64,000 nt of DNA from an uncultured Sphingomonadales bacterium (lineage in GTDB: Bacteria > Pseudomonadota > Alphaproteobacteria > Sphingomonadales > Rhodothalassiaceae). The notes below the pieces were generated by a model. That model was given only the letters and a program-made list of their open reading frames with translations, did no database searches and was not told the DNA's origin. The position numbers and the translations under genes were made by a program. The stretch is from positions 558,001 to 622,000 of the forward strand of contig CANMND010000001.1 in assembly GCA_947499155.1 (NCBI GenBank), written 5' to 3'. Each line of letters opens with the position of its first letter. Positions within the stretch are counted from its first letter, which is position 1. Positions 54,298 through 62,756 of this stretch are shown piece after piece.

Positions 54298-57044
54298 GCT
54301 GCCCCCTTTGTTGTCATTTTTGTGTAGAGTTCAAACAGCTTTTCCAGCCGCTCGGTGTCATTCTTGAAGCGGCGACCAATATAGATGCGCTCTAGTACTT
54401 CATCATTGCGCTCATGGGCATGGCGCAGATCGTCAGGCATTTTTTCAGGGTCATAAAGGTCAGCAATGGTGGCTGGAAAATGCGCTTCCCGCGCCAGTAG
54501 AATATCTTCGGCACAGCGCGTCAGGTCTTCTTTGTTCTTTTCAGTTAATTTGGGTACTGGAAATGTATTCCAGCCCAGCGTGTTAGAATAACGGAAGTCT
54601 GTCTTCAGCTTACCACAAACCGTTGCAATCCAAACAAGATGCAAACGAGATGCGATCAACGCCATATTCCATAAAGGGGCGTCGTAAAGACCAAAGCAAA
54701 GATTTGTAATAGTCGAATTGTTATCTATAAGCCCAACAGGTAGATATTCACGGTTTTCAGACGAAACACACGGCATTGCGATTGTTTGCATTTTGCCGAT
54801 ATTCATTTCACGCATTTGGTGCGCCCTTTTCGCCATCTCGTTGGCGCTCTTGTCACGACTCCCGAGCCGCATAGCCCGCACGCCCTCAACACGCTGTTTT
54901 AGAGATGTAATGCCAAGCGCTTCTTCAATGTGCCGATCCTCGATCCAGAGCACGTAACGTTCTTGGCCTCGGATGAATTCCGCAGAGCCATAGATTCGAC
55001 GGACAAATCGCGCATGTTGTGCCTCACTCAAACCAAGGTCTCTCACTTCATCAGCGGACATCAAGAGATTTCCGCCGTCCACGGGTTTGTTCCCGAAGCT
55101 CATCTCGGCGACGCCGGTCAGCGGTTTGCTCGCCTTTGAGACGATGACATTCGGAGCAGCGGCAAGGTAGGCGTTGATATTAGCCGCCTCTTTCAAAACC
55201 GCCTCGCGCTTTTCATCGAGAGAATAGAGCAGCCTCGGCTGTCGGACATGGTTTGAGACACCAATAATTGCTACCGTCACACCAGCATTGTGACTGGCAA
55301 GATTTGCCCACTTAAAGCTCGTATGGGCAAACGCAATCTCGTGCCCTGTCTTGAAGATCAGGGGCCAGAGGATAGGCACCTGCTGCCCTTGACATATCGA
55401 ATTAGTGGACACGAAAGACGACACTGTCGGCGTGTGCAGCCCATAATCGGCGGCCTTCATGAACCAGCCCGCGACATAGTCGAGCGACTTCCAGCTTTTC
55501 GTGCGCCCGTCAAATATTCGCCGCAAGTCCTCTTTCTGTTCATTACTTTGCCAAGTCGACCCTAAATAGGGCGGGTTCCCACAGATATAGGTCTCGCCCC
55601 CTTCATTCTCGAAGTCAATTTCGGCCTGATCAAGCGGTGTGCTGAAGAGGTCATCACCTGCCATTTTAACAGCTTTGCCCGTTGGCGGGCAGATGCTTAG
55701 CCAGTCTAGCCGCAGGGCATTGCCCTGAGTAATCCAGTTCATGGCATTCAGGGGCAGGAACTCAGCCAAAGCTTCCTTTTGGCCGCGATAAAGAACATCA
55801 CACTGGTATTCAGCGATAATCAGGGCAAGGCGGGCGACTTCTGCTGAAAAGTCTCGCAACTCAATCCCGCGAAAATTGGTGAGCGGTATATCGGTGCGGC
55901 GGTCAGGTTCGCCACGGCGCTTATTAATTTCCGCCTCAATCTCCCGCATTTGCTTATAGGCAATGACCAGGAAGTTACCGGAACCACAGGCTGGGTCAAA
56001 CACGCGGATTTTGACAATGCGCTTACGCAGATTCAAAAGTTTGCGCTCATTATCGCCTGCTTCCGCTAACTGCTCCCGCAAGTCATCAAGGAACAAGGGG
56101 TTCAAGACCTTCAGGATATTGGGGACGCTGGTATAGTGCATACCCAGTGCGCCGCGCTCTTCATCATCGGCCACAGCCTGGATCATTGAGCCAAAAATAT
56201 CGGGGTTGATTTTCTGCCAGTCCAGATTGCCGATATGTAGAAGGTAAGACCGCGCAATTTTTGTAAACTTCGGAACTTCCGTACAGCCTGAGAACAGGTT
56301 GCCGTTCACATAGGGAAAACCGTCAGCCCAGCGCGGCAACTTGGCGTTTTTACGGTCGTCAATCTTGGTGTTCATGGCTCGAAAAAGCTCTGAGATCACC
56401 TCATGGGTGTTTGAGCTATCCCGATCACTCATCTGCTCAACGGTCGCAGTGAACAGGTCTTCGCCGTTGAAAATATCCGTGTCTTCGGCAAAAAAGCAAA
56501 AGATCAACCGCGCCATAAAATGGTTCATATCATGACGGCGGTCAGACGTGCCCCAGTCTGGGTTATCCTTCAAAAGCTGGACATAGAGGCGGTTAAGGCG
56601 GCTGGTCGCACGAATATCAAACGTGCTTTCACGGATTTGCTTGACCGTTGAAATGCCTGCAAGGCTCAGAAAAAAACCGAAATGGTTGGGGAAGTCTTTA
56701 TATTCGCAGGCGACGGTTTCACCTGAGTTTAATTCTTCAGCCTCAAAAGTAACGCCGTCCGTTGCCAGAATGAATTTTGCTTTGGCCTTGGCCGTAGCGG
56801 GGCTATCCTTCAGTGCTTTCAGTGTGTTTGTAACCTCACCCTCAAGGCAAACTTTCAAATGAATATGGTTACGCTGAAGCACCGCGCCATCAATATCACT
56901 GGCATTGGTATTGCCGCTTTGCAGGCGCTTGATTGTGGTTGCCTTGTTGCCAAAGGCCTCCAAAAACGCAAATGGGAAGCCAGCAGGATCAAATTCCTGC
57001 TCCGCTAGCAGCGATATAGCTTCTTCAATTTCAACAGCGTTCAA
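54294..57044 (-). CDS. MmeI-like class I adenine DNA methyltransferase
   Basis: A 916-residue protein built like MmeI/type IIL enzymes: an N-terminal domain (FLEAFGNKATTIKRLQSG), a helical spacer (MARLIFCFFAEDTDIFNGEDLF, WADGFPYVNGNLFSG), a methyltransferase domain with DPACGSGNF (350-358, AdoMet motif I) and GNPPY (489-493, catalytic motif IV), then a TRD-like part (RFVRRIYGSAEFIRGQERYVLWIED). NPPY means N6-adenine methylation. I cannot find the PD-(D/E)XK nuclease residues of MmeI in the first 130 residues, so restriction probably depends on the linked helicase and GIY-YIG protein. It overlaps its neighbours by 4 bases each side. Confidence 0.9.
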   Translation of the reverse strand: MNAVEIEEAISLLAEQEFDPAGFPFAFLEAFGNKATTIKRLQSGNTNASDIDGAVLQRNHIHLKVCLEGEVTNTLKALKDSPATAKAKAKFILATDGVTFEAEELNSGETVACEYKDFPNHFGFFLSLAGISTVKQIRESTFDIRATSRLNRLYVQLLKDNPDWGTSDRRHDMNHFMARLIFCFFAEDTDIFNGEDLFTATVEQMSDRDSSNTHEVISELFRAMNTKIDDRKNAKLPRWADGFPYVNGNLFSGCTEVPKFTKIARSYLLHIGNLDWQKINPDIFGSMIQAVADDEERGALGMHYTSVPNILKVLNPLFLDDLREQLAEAGDNERKLLNLRKRIVKIRVFDPACGSGNFLVIAYKQMREIEAEINKRRGEPDRRTDIPLTNFRGIELRDFSAEVARLALIIAEYQCDVLYRGQKEALAEFLPLNAMNWITQGNALRLDWLSICPPTGKAVKMAGDDLFSTPLDQAEIDFENEGGETYICGNPPYLGSTWQSNEQKEDLRRIFDGRTKSWKSLDYVAGWFMKAADYGLHTPTVSSFVSTNSICQGQQVPILWPLIFKTGHEIAFAHTSFKWANLASHNAGVTVAIIGVSNHVRQPRLLYSLDEKREAVLKEAANINAYLAAAPNVIVSKASKPLTGVAEMSFGNKPVDGGNLLMSADEVRDLGLSEAQHARFVRRIYGSAEFIRGQERYVLWIEDRHIEEALGITSLKQRVEGVRAMRLGSRDKSANEMAKRAHQMREMNIGKMQTIAMPCVSSENREYLPVGLIDNNSTITNLCFGLYDAPLWNMALIASRLHLVWIATVCGKLKTDFRYSNTLGWNTFPVPKLTEKNKEDLTRCAEDILLAREAHFPATIADLYDPEKMPDDLRHAHERNDEVLERIYIGRRFKNDTERLEKLFELYTKMTTKGAA

Positions 57045-57235
57045 GTTTCAGGCCTCCCACTCTGCCCATCAATCCAATTATCAATATCCTCACGGCGGAA
57101 GCGCCATGCGCCGCCCACCTTAAAGCCAGGGATTTTGCCTTGTACGACAAGCGCATAGGCCGTCTTTTCCTTGATCTTCAGGTAAGTCGCGACTTCCTTA
57201 ATGGTCCATATGTCGTCGTCCATCGACAGCTCCAT
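57041..57235 (-). CDS. Excisionase-type helix-turn-helix protein
   Basis: A 64-residue MerR/Xis-like DNA-binding protein: WTIKEVATYLKIKEKTAYALVVQGKIPGFKVGGAWRFRREDIDNWI. ATG 57235 has AGGGGG upstream. ATG 57223 with GGAG is an alternative. It overlaps the methyltransferase start by 4 bases, so it leads the operon. Such proteins at the head of modification operons can control transcription. An excision role for the element is also possible. Confidence 0.85.
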   Translation of the reverse strand: MELSMDDDIWTIKEVATYLKIKEKTAYALVVQGKIPGFKVGGAWRFRREDIDNWIDGQSGRPET

Positions 57236-57433
57236 TGATTCGCCCCCTTAGAAAATACGGGAAAATCGGGCAGCAACCAAGAAGTTTCAGGGAATTTTTA
57301 CTACCCCTTATGGTGGAAAGACCATCATAGCCATAATTTACAGTAATCAGTCAGTCTGGCCTTTGCCGTACTGTTTTCTGGTTTTGTGCCGATTTCAGAA
57401 GCCCATAGATGCAATAATCTGGAGGCTTTACCC

Positions 57434-58969
57434 ATGCGTTCCCTTCGTACGCTTATCCTGACCTTTCATGGTCTCATGCGCCTGATCTGGAAGGTTTTGC
57501 CGCTTTTTACAGCCCTAACCGGCTACCTGCTGTTTGCCCCGCCTATCTGGCTTGGAGCCATTTTTGCTTTTGTTTTGGGCATTGCAGGCGTGTTAGCCAA
57601 ATATGCCGCCGCGCAGTTTGAACGCCCTGTCACGCATGGCTCTGCCCGTTTCGCGAGCCTTGCTGACGCACGCAAAGGTAAACTGCTACGCCGGAGCGGC
57701 CTTATCCTGGGCCGCAAAAGTGGCCGTATGCTCCGTTATTCTGGTGATGGTCACTTGCTGACCTTTGCCCCAACGCGCAGTGGTAAAGGCGTGGGCTGCG
57801 TGATTCCAAACCTGTTGGATTACCCTGGTTCCGTTGTGGTCACGGATATTAAAGGCGAAAACAGTGCTATTACGCGCGCCTACCGTGAAAGCCTTGGCCC
57901 CGTTTATGAGCTGGCCCCGCTTGGCGGCACAAAGGGCAATGCGGCCACCTATAACCCGCTTGATTTCATCCGCATTGATACCCCTTATGAGGTGGATGAT
58001 GCCCGCCTTGTGGCTGAAATGCTGGTGGTGCCTGAGCATTCGCAGGCCAACCACTGGGAGCGTGAAGCCCGCACCCTGATTACCGGTCTTTTGTTATACA
58101 TCCGCCATGACTGGGATATCCTCAGCCAAAACCTTGGTACCCTGCGCGACTTTTTAATGCAAGACGCGGAAGAGTTTGAACTGCTGCTTGCCAAAATGGC
58201 CGCCAGCAAACAGGAAAACGTCTCGCGCATTGCTCGTGGCTTTAGCCAGAAAGAGGCTAAAGAACGCTCAGCGGTGATTTCAACCGCGCAAGGTGCAACG
58301 GAACTGTTTGAAAGCCCTGAGCTGCGTTCAGCCACGGAAATATCATCTTTCACCTTTGAAAGCCTGAAGGATGAAGTGGCCACGGTGTTCATCATCGTGC
58401 CACCCGAATATCTGGAGGCTTACCGCTCCTTCCTGCGGATGATGACGGGGCTGGCCACCGTGGCCATGACCCGCAATGCCGCCAAGCCCAAACACCCTGT
58501 TTTGTTCCTACTGGATGAGTTGCCAGCCCTTGGCTATATGCGCCCGATTGAAGAAGGCATTGGCTATCTGGCAGGGTACGGCGCAAAACTATGGCTATTT
58601 GTGCAGGACCTGGACCAGCTTCAGAAAACCTACCCTAAAGCACGGTCAATGATCGCCAACTGCGCCGTGCGCCAGGCCTTTAACGTGCAAGACCCCGACA
58701 CGGCCAAGCTGTTATCAGATATGCTGGGGACAGCCACCGTGCGGATGCAGTCGCAGGGGCAAACCTCACCCTTACCGTTTAAGCTGATTTCTGGAGCCTT
58801 TCATTCAGGCGTTTTTGAAGGGGCACGGCCCTTGATGACCACGGGCGAGATACTCACCATGCCAGCCAAGGAACAACTATTGTTCGTACAAGGCCTGCCC
58901 GCTATCCGTGCCCGCAAAATCCGTTATTTCGATTGGCGGGAGTGGAAGCTAAAGAAACGCTGCAAATAA
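57434..58969 (+). CDS. Type IV coupling protein (VirD4/TraG family)
   Basis: A 511-residue membrane ATPase that hands relaxase-DNA to a type IV secretion channel. I chose ATG 57434 with GGAGG eight bases ahead. The frame is open from 57386. Two N-terminal helices (LIWKVLPLFTALTGYLLF, IWLGAIFAFVLGIAGVLA) precede Walker A APTRSGKGVG (112-121) and the family segment VVVTDIKGENSAITRAYRE. Walker B is LFLLDELPALGYM. It is divergent from the defence-like operon. No channel (VirB) genes are in the window. Confidence 0.93.
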   Translation: MRSLRTLILTFHGLMRLIWKVLPLFTALTGYLLFAPPIWLGAIFAFVLGIAGVLAKYAAAQFERPVTHGSARFASLADARKGKLLRRSGLILGRKSGRMLRYSGDGHLLTFAPTRSGKGVGCVIPNLLDYPGSVVVTDIKGENSAITRAYRESLGPVYELAPLGGTKGNAATYNPLDFIRIDTPYEVDDARLVAEMLVVPEHSQANHWEREARTLITGLLLYIRHDWDILSQNLGTLRDFLMQDAEEFELLLAKMAASKQENVSRIARGFSQKEAKERSAVISTAQGATELFESPELRSATEISSFTFESLKDEVATVFIIVPPEYLEAYRSFLRMMTGLATVAMTRNAAKPKHPVLFLLDELPALGYMRPIEEGIGYLAGYGAKLWLFVQDLDQLQKTYPKARSMIANCAVRQAFNVQDPDTAKLLSDMLGTATVRMQSQGQTSPLPFKLISGAFHSGVFEGARPLMTTGEILTMPAKEQLLFVQGLPAIRARKIRYFDWREWKLKKRCK

Positions 58970-59042
58970 ACATGCGCTTCTTAAAATACTGCCATTGGTA
59001 TATTATATAAATATATTACAACCGAAAATCAGGAGACTTACA

Positions 59043-59291
59043 TTGAGTAAAGGGCGAGACAGAATGGTCTATAAAGGGCCAGACGGAGAATGGAAAAACA
59101 AAAGAAACGATGCCTCAATAGCTGGGTCATCTCACAAAACCCAAAAAGAAGCTGAAGCCGCAGCTCGCGATATGCTGAAGAAGTCTGGCGGTGGTGAGCT
59201 AACAACAAAAGGCCGCGATGGCAAAATTCGGAGCAAGGATACCATTGCTCCAGGTAACGATCCAAACCCACCAAAAGACACCGAAAATTAG
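59043..59291 (+). CDS. DUF2188 small protein
   Basis: An 82-residue protein from TTG 59043, supported by AGGAG at 59031-59035 seven bases before it. The frame is open from 58995, but that part is hydrophobic, AT-rich and not part of the family. DUF2188 features are GEWKNKRNDASIAGSSHKTQKEAEAAARDMLKKSGGGEL and GRDGKIRSKDTIAPGNDPNPPKD. The family is widespread, without known function. It lies between the coupling protein and relaxase genes. Confidence 0.8.
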   Translation: MSKGRDRMVYKGPDGEWKNKRNDASIAGSSHKTQKEAEAAARDMLKKSGGGELTTKGRDGKIRSKDTIAPGNDPNPPKDTEN

Positions 59292-59306
59292 GGCGAATGG
59301 GACCAA

Positions 59307-60995
59307 TCACAATCCCCTGTCCCGACTTCGCTCAAGTTCGCGGCGGCGCTTCATGTAGCGGTCGCGGGCGCGGAGTAGGTCGAGTTTTCTATCTTCCGCA
59401 AGACTGCTTTCCATGATGGCCTTTTCCGTTACGCGGGACAGGGCCTTTTTCCTGCGAATGACTTTATCGCGAATGATGGCTTTCAGCTCAAACGGGACAT
59501 CGGTTCTGAGCTTCATCATCTCAAAATCATTCAGCGCGATATTCAGGGCGCGGCGGTTGGCTTCAATCCTATCTCTATGGTGGCCTAGTTTAAGCTGTTG
59601 TTCGCGCCAACGCTGGCGCTTTTGGTCCAGATAACGGAAGGCCCATTTGGCCTTTTTGCGCTCCTGGTTTTCCTTACCTAGCAGGCTGCGCCCCTTCATG
59701 CGCCCTAAAAGGGCTGGGTTCTCTTTTATCATGCGCTCGGCATCTTTAATGCCGTAGCTGGCTTCCAGCTTCTGCCAGCGCTCGATTGCTTTTTCAGGCT
59801 CGCGGAATATGGCCACAATGCTTTCGGTAAATCCCTGCTGTGCCTTTTGGGCGCGGCGTTCATAATCAGGCTCAACTTTCTGAAGCCAAGCCTTTTCACG
59901 TTCCAGCCGCGTTAGGCGACGCTCGTTGGCGCGGTAAACTGCTTCAACCCCTGACCAATAGCGATAATCCCAATCGGCGGCCTCAAGCTCCCGCACGGGA
60001 TCACCACGTTTCTGGTACACTGCCTTTTGCGCTTCATAAACGCGCTCAGCCCGTTTTCGTTCAGCCGGTGTCATGGCATCATAGCCTGGGATGTTTGCTT
60101 CTGGTGCGTCCCCTCGTGCCAGTTCTTTCAAGCGGGCGGCCATATAGGTATCAAAATGCTGGCCAAAGCGATCTTCTAGCTCAGCCAGACGCACCCCTTT
60201 CCCCATTTGTGAAAGTTTGGCGAAGCGGTCGCCGTTGGTCAGTACCAGCCCTTGCCCCTTGCGTTCCAGAAACACACCCTGAGCGCCAAGGCGGGCGGTT
60301 AGGTCATCCCAGTCTTTGGCGTTATAGAAATGGCCCTGAACTTTTTCACGCAGGGCTTTCACTTGGGCCTTATCCATTGCGATCTGCGGGGTGCGGCCTT
60401 CGCGCTTCGCCTGCCAATACTCCCCTTCTGGCACTTGGCCTGGTTGCTCATGCTTTAGGGCTTCCACCAGATCAAAATCATCTACCCGTTCTTTATCGCG
60501 GATGTGTTCTTTTTCGAGCGGGATATTGAGCCCGCGCTCACGGGCAATATCACGGCACAGCTCGGTCAGTTTGCGGCCGTCATTATGACGATCAAACGCC
60601 TTACCTGTTTGCGGGTGTACACGGTTAATCAGGAAGTGCATATGGGGGTGCTTGGTATCTTTATGGGCATAGATCATCATTTGGTGTTCGGTCAGCCCCA
60701 TGCGCTCAATCGCCTCATCTGCAATTTCCCGCATTACTTCTGGTGGGACTTTGCCACGCCTTGCGTCCTTTGGGTCAAAAGACAGAACAAAATGATAGGT
60801 GGGCTTTTTACAGCGTAGGTTTTGGGCTGCGGTTGCCTCCATTATGGTGGCGGCGGCAACAGGGTCTCTGGTTTCTAGGTTACGAACCTCAAACCAGTCT
60901 ACGCGGTCTGGGGACTGCCCCTTGGTGCGCCCAGCCAGGTAAAGCGCTGAGGCTTTAAAACTTGAAGGTTGCTTGGCTGGTATTTTGAAACGCAT
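59307..60995 (-). CDS. Relaxase / mobilization nuclease (MobA/VirD2 type)
   Basis: A 562-residue relaxase. The metal-binding motif III is HKDTKHPHMHFLINRVHP (His111 to His127, with His116, His118 and His120 as HxHxH-like ligands). Tyr19 in ALYLAGRTKG is a likely nicking tyrosine. The C-terminal half is basic, long-helical coiled-coil with many Arg/Lys/Glu, as in other mobilization relaxases. It nicks oriT and pilots the strand. Next to MobC-like and coupling-protein genes, this gives a mobilization module. Confidence 0.92.
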   Translation of the reverse strand: MRFKIPAKQPSSFKASALYLAGRTKGQSPDRVDWFEVRNLETRDPVAAATIMEATAAQNLRCKKPTYHFVLSFDPKDARRGKVPPEVMREIADEAIERMGLTEHQMMIYAHKDTKHPHMHFLINRVHPQTGKAFDRHNDGRKLTELCRDIARERGLNIPLEKEHIRDKERVDDFDLVEALKHEQPGQVPEGEYWQAKREGRTPQIAMDKAQVKALREKVQGHFYNAKDWDDLTARLGAQGVFLERKGQGLVLTNGDRFAKLSQMGKGVRLAELEDRFGQHFDTYMAARLKELARGDAPEANIPGYDAMTPAERKRAERVYEAQKAVYQKRGDPVRELEAADWDYRYWSGVEAVYRANERRLTRLEREKAWLQKVEPDYERRAQKAQQGFTESIVAIFREPEKAIERWQKLEASYGIKDAERMIKENPALLGRMKGRSLLGKENQERKKAKWAFRYLDQKRQRWREQQLKLGHHRDRIEANRRALNIALNDFEMMKLRTDVPFELKAIIRDKVIRRKKALSRVTEKAIMESSLAEDRKLDLLRARDRYMKRRRELERSRDRGL

Positions 60996-61005
60996 GGATC
61001 AGCCC

Positions 61006-61512
61006 TTACTCCTTGCCACCCGATAAGGCATCTTCCAGTGGCCTCAAGGCCAGCTTGATAGACTGTATGGCAAAGGTCCGTTCCTCGGCTTCGATATCTG
61101 ATCCGCTGTTTGCTTTTCGTGCCAAACCGTTAATTGCATGGCCTGCGCCATTAAGGGGTTCAAGCTGGGCTTCCATAACCTCGGTCAAGTCGGTGCGGCC
61201 TATCAGCTTTTCAACCAATTGGCCGCCAATATACCGCGCCCATTTGATATAGCCTTCATTGCCAGTGGCATCGGCAAGCTGGCGGAAATTTGTGGCAATA
61301 GATTGCAGCTCGTAAATGAGCTTTTCAAATACAAGGTTGGTAACGGGTTTGGACCTGGGTCGTTTGCCTAAAATGGTCGTACGAGCATAAGGGCCTGCCA
61401 ACATACCAGCGGCGCGGGCCATGTCTTCCACACGCGCATATTCCTCTGCCGTGAGCCTTACACTCAGCACACGGTTGCGCTGGTCTTCAGGAGCCTTTTT
61501 AGGACGCGCCAT
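61006..61512 (-). CDS. MobC-like relaxosome accessory protein
   Basis: A 168-residue protein from ATG 61512 (MARPKKAPEDQRNRVLSVRL), with GGAAG upstream. A short in-frame extension to 61575 is not needed. The N-terminal RHH-like segment VLSVRLTAEEYARVEDMARAAGM and later IATNFRQLADATGNEGY and EVMEAQLEPLNGAGHAINGLA suit MobC-type auxiliary proteins that open oriT for the relaxase. It lies 10 bases upstream of the relaxase gene in the same operon. Confidence 0.8.
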   Translation of the reverse strand: MARPKKAPEDQRNRVLSVRLTAEEYARVEDMARAAGMLAGPYARTTILGKRPRSKPVTNLVFEKLIYELQSIATNFRQLADATGNEGYIKWARYIGGQLVEKLIGRTDLTEVMEAQLEPLNGAGHAINGLARKANSGSDIEAEERTFAIQSIKLALRPLEDALSGGKE

Positions 61513-61919
61513 GATCATTCTTCCATGCCGTTTAGCGAAGCGCTGGCATGGCCACTTTAGCCTGCTGCCAAGCACAAGATGCCCTGTGAGCCTATTTGCT
61601 GGCTTGAGACCTCCCCTAATCGTCAGAGGGGGATGGTCGAATGCCTAAAGGACCTTTTCGCAAGAAAACTCAAAGCCATTCAGGCTAAAGAGTTTTTGTA
61701 TGCAAAAATGCATCTTGCTGTCAGCCTGAGCTGCCAGGCACCTCTGCCTTTTATGAAATATATCAATAATTCCAATACTATAAACGATAATGACACTCTA
61801 TAATACGCATACAAAAACAGTAAAAGGCAACAACACACAGCAAGCCACAATACCGGCCATAACGGCGCAACACCGTCAGGAATGATATGGCGAAAGTAGC
61901 TGACAGATGGCCAGACTGC
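61513..61919. other. Gene-free region, candidate oriT
   Basis: About 407 bases before the mob operon without a supported gene. The stretch GACCTCCCCT (61608-61617) and AGGGGGATGGTC (61627-61638) form an imperfect inverted repeat with a nine-base spacer. oriT sites normally lie next to mob genes and contain such repeats with a nick site nearby. The rest (61700-61900) is AT-rich. The assignment is positional. Confidence 0.4.
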
Positions 61920-62744
61920 CTACAAAAGGCTTAGTTGATCGTCATGTGGCGGGTGGAATGTGCCTATAATTACGTAAGGGTTCGGCGCACCCATTTTGTG
62001 AAATTTATAGGTAGTTCCCAAAAACAAATGCAGGTCCTTGGTCTTCGCAAAATCGTCAAAATATTTTTCTTTTACCTTCTGAACAGCATATTCTTCACCG
62101 CCTTTTTTTAGGCACCCCCAATAGAGCTGACCTATCTCCCAATCTTCGATCATGAGCTTGCTAAGCTTCCCCTGATCATCGCGGAAACGATATGAAAACT
62201 TATATGGGAGTTTTGGCATGACCTTCTCATTTGAAGCTGGGGCATCCGCGAAAAGAGACCCCTGTTTTAAAGCTTCTTTCGCTGCATCTTCTCGGCTTGC
62301 TTCCCAAGCATCTGACACCTTCTCGGATGTGACCTCTAAGATTTCTGAAGGCTTAAAAATGGCGAGGGAAAATTCATCATTTTTTGCGCCATCGATGACT
62401 TCCTGAAGGTTCGTAAAAACCTTGTTATTCCCCAAAATAAACCTTTTCCGTTCATCCCAGTCCCTACGGTGACCCGTTGAAATGACCTCTCCCAAAGCAA
62501 TGTCATCAATGTTGATAGGCCGATAGCTCTCAGGGCGAGAGTCACTTGGGTTCTTTTCCAGATCAATTTCGATCCATTGGTACTTTTTATATTTCTGTTC
62601 ATCGCCCAGAAAGCGGAATGGTGACGGATAGATGCGAACCCATGAGCCATCTTCACGAAACCCTGCTGTGCAAACAAGCTCAATGTATTTTTTTGATAAT
62701 GTCGGGTATGTTTTTACCGCAATTAATACACGCTCTTTCGCCAC
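61920..62744 (-). CDS. Conserved-looking protein of unknown function, partner of DUF488 fusion
   Basis: A 274-residue soluble protein I cannot place in a named family. It begins MAKERVLIAVKTYPTLSKKY, continues with a Trp/Tyr-rich beta segment (GSWVRIYPSPFRFLGDEQ), then an Arg/Asp-rich part (STGHRRDWDERKRFI), and ends with PNPYVIIGTFHPPHDDQ. There are no membrane helices or signal peptide. It follows the SocA-like/DUF488 gene by 12 bases on the same strand, so the two are probably co-expressed and may work together. Confidence 0.7.
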   Translation of the reverse strand: MAKERVLIAVKTYPTLSKKYIELVCTAGFREDGSWVRIYPSPFRFLGDEQKYKKYQWIEIDLEKNPSDSRPESYRPINIDDIALGEVISTGHRRDWDERKRFILGNNKVFTNLQEVIDGAKNDEFSLAIFKPSEILEVTSEKVSDAWEASREDAAKEALKQGSLFADAPASNEKVMPKLPYKFSYRFRDDQGKLSKLMIEDWEIGQLYWGCLKKGGEEYAVQKVKEKYFDDFAKTKDLHLFLGTTYKFHKMGAPNPYVIIGTFHPPHDDQLSLL

Positions 62745-62756
62745 ACGACCTTCCCC

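Noticed and set aside
50476-57235. Assignment of the overlapping operon to DISARM, BREX or type I/III restriction
   Set aside because: The defining genes (drmB, phospholipase-D nuclease, pglZ, brxC, hsdS, or a Mod/Res pair) are absent. Only the general methylase plus helicase theme is shared.
57307-57327. Small inverted repeat ATGGT...ACCAT between the HTH gene and coupling-protein gene as an operator
   Set aside because: Arms of only five bases and a single copy. Not above what chance would give.
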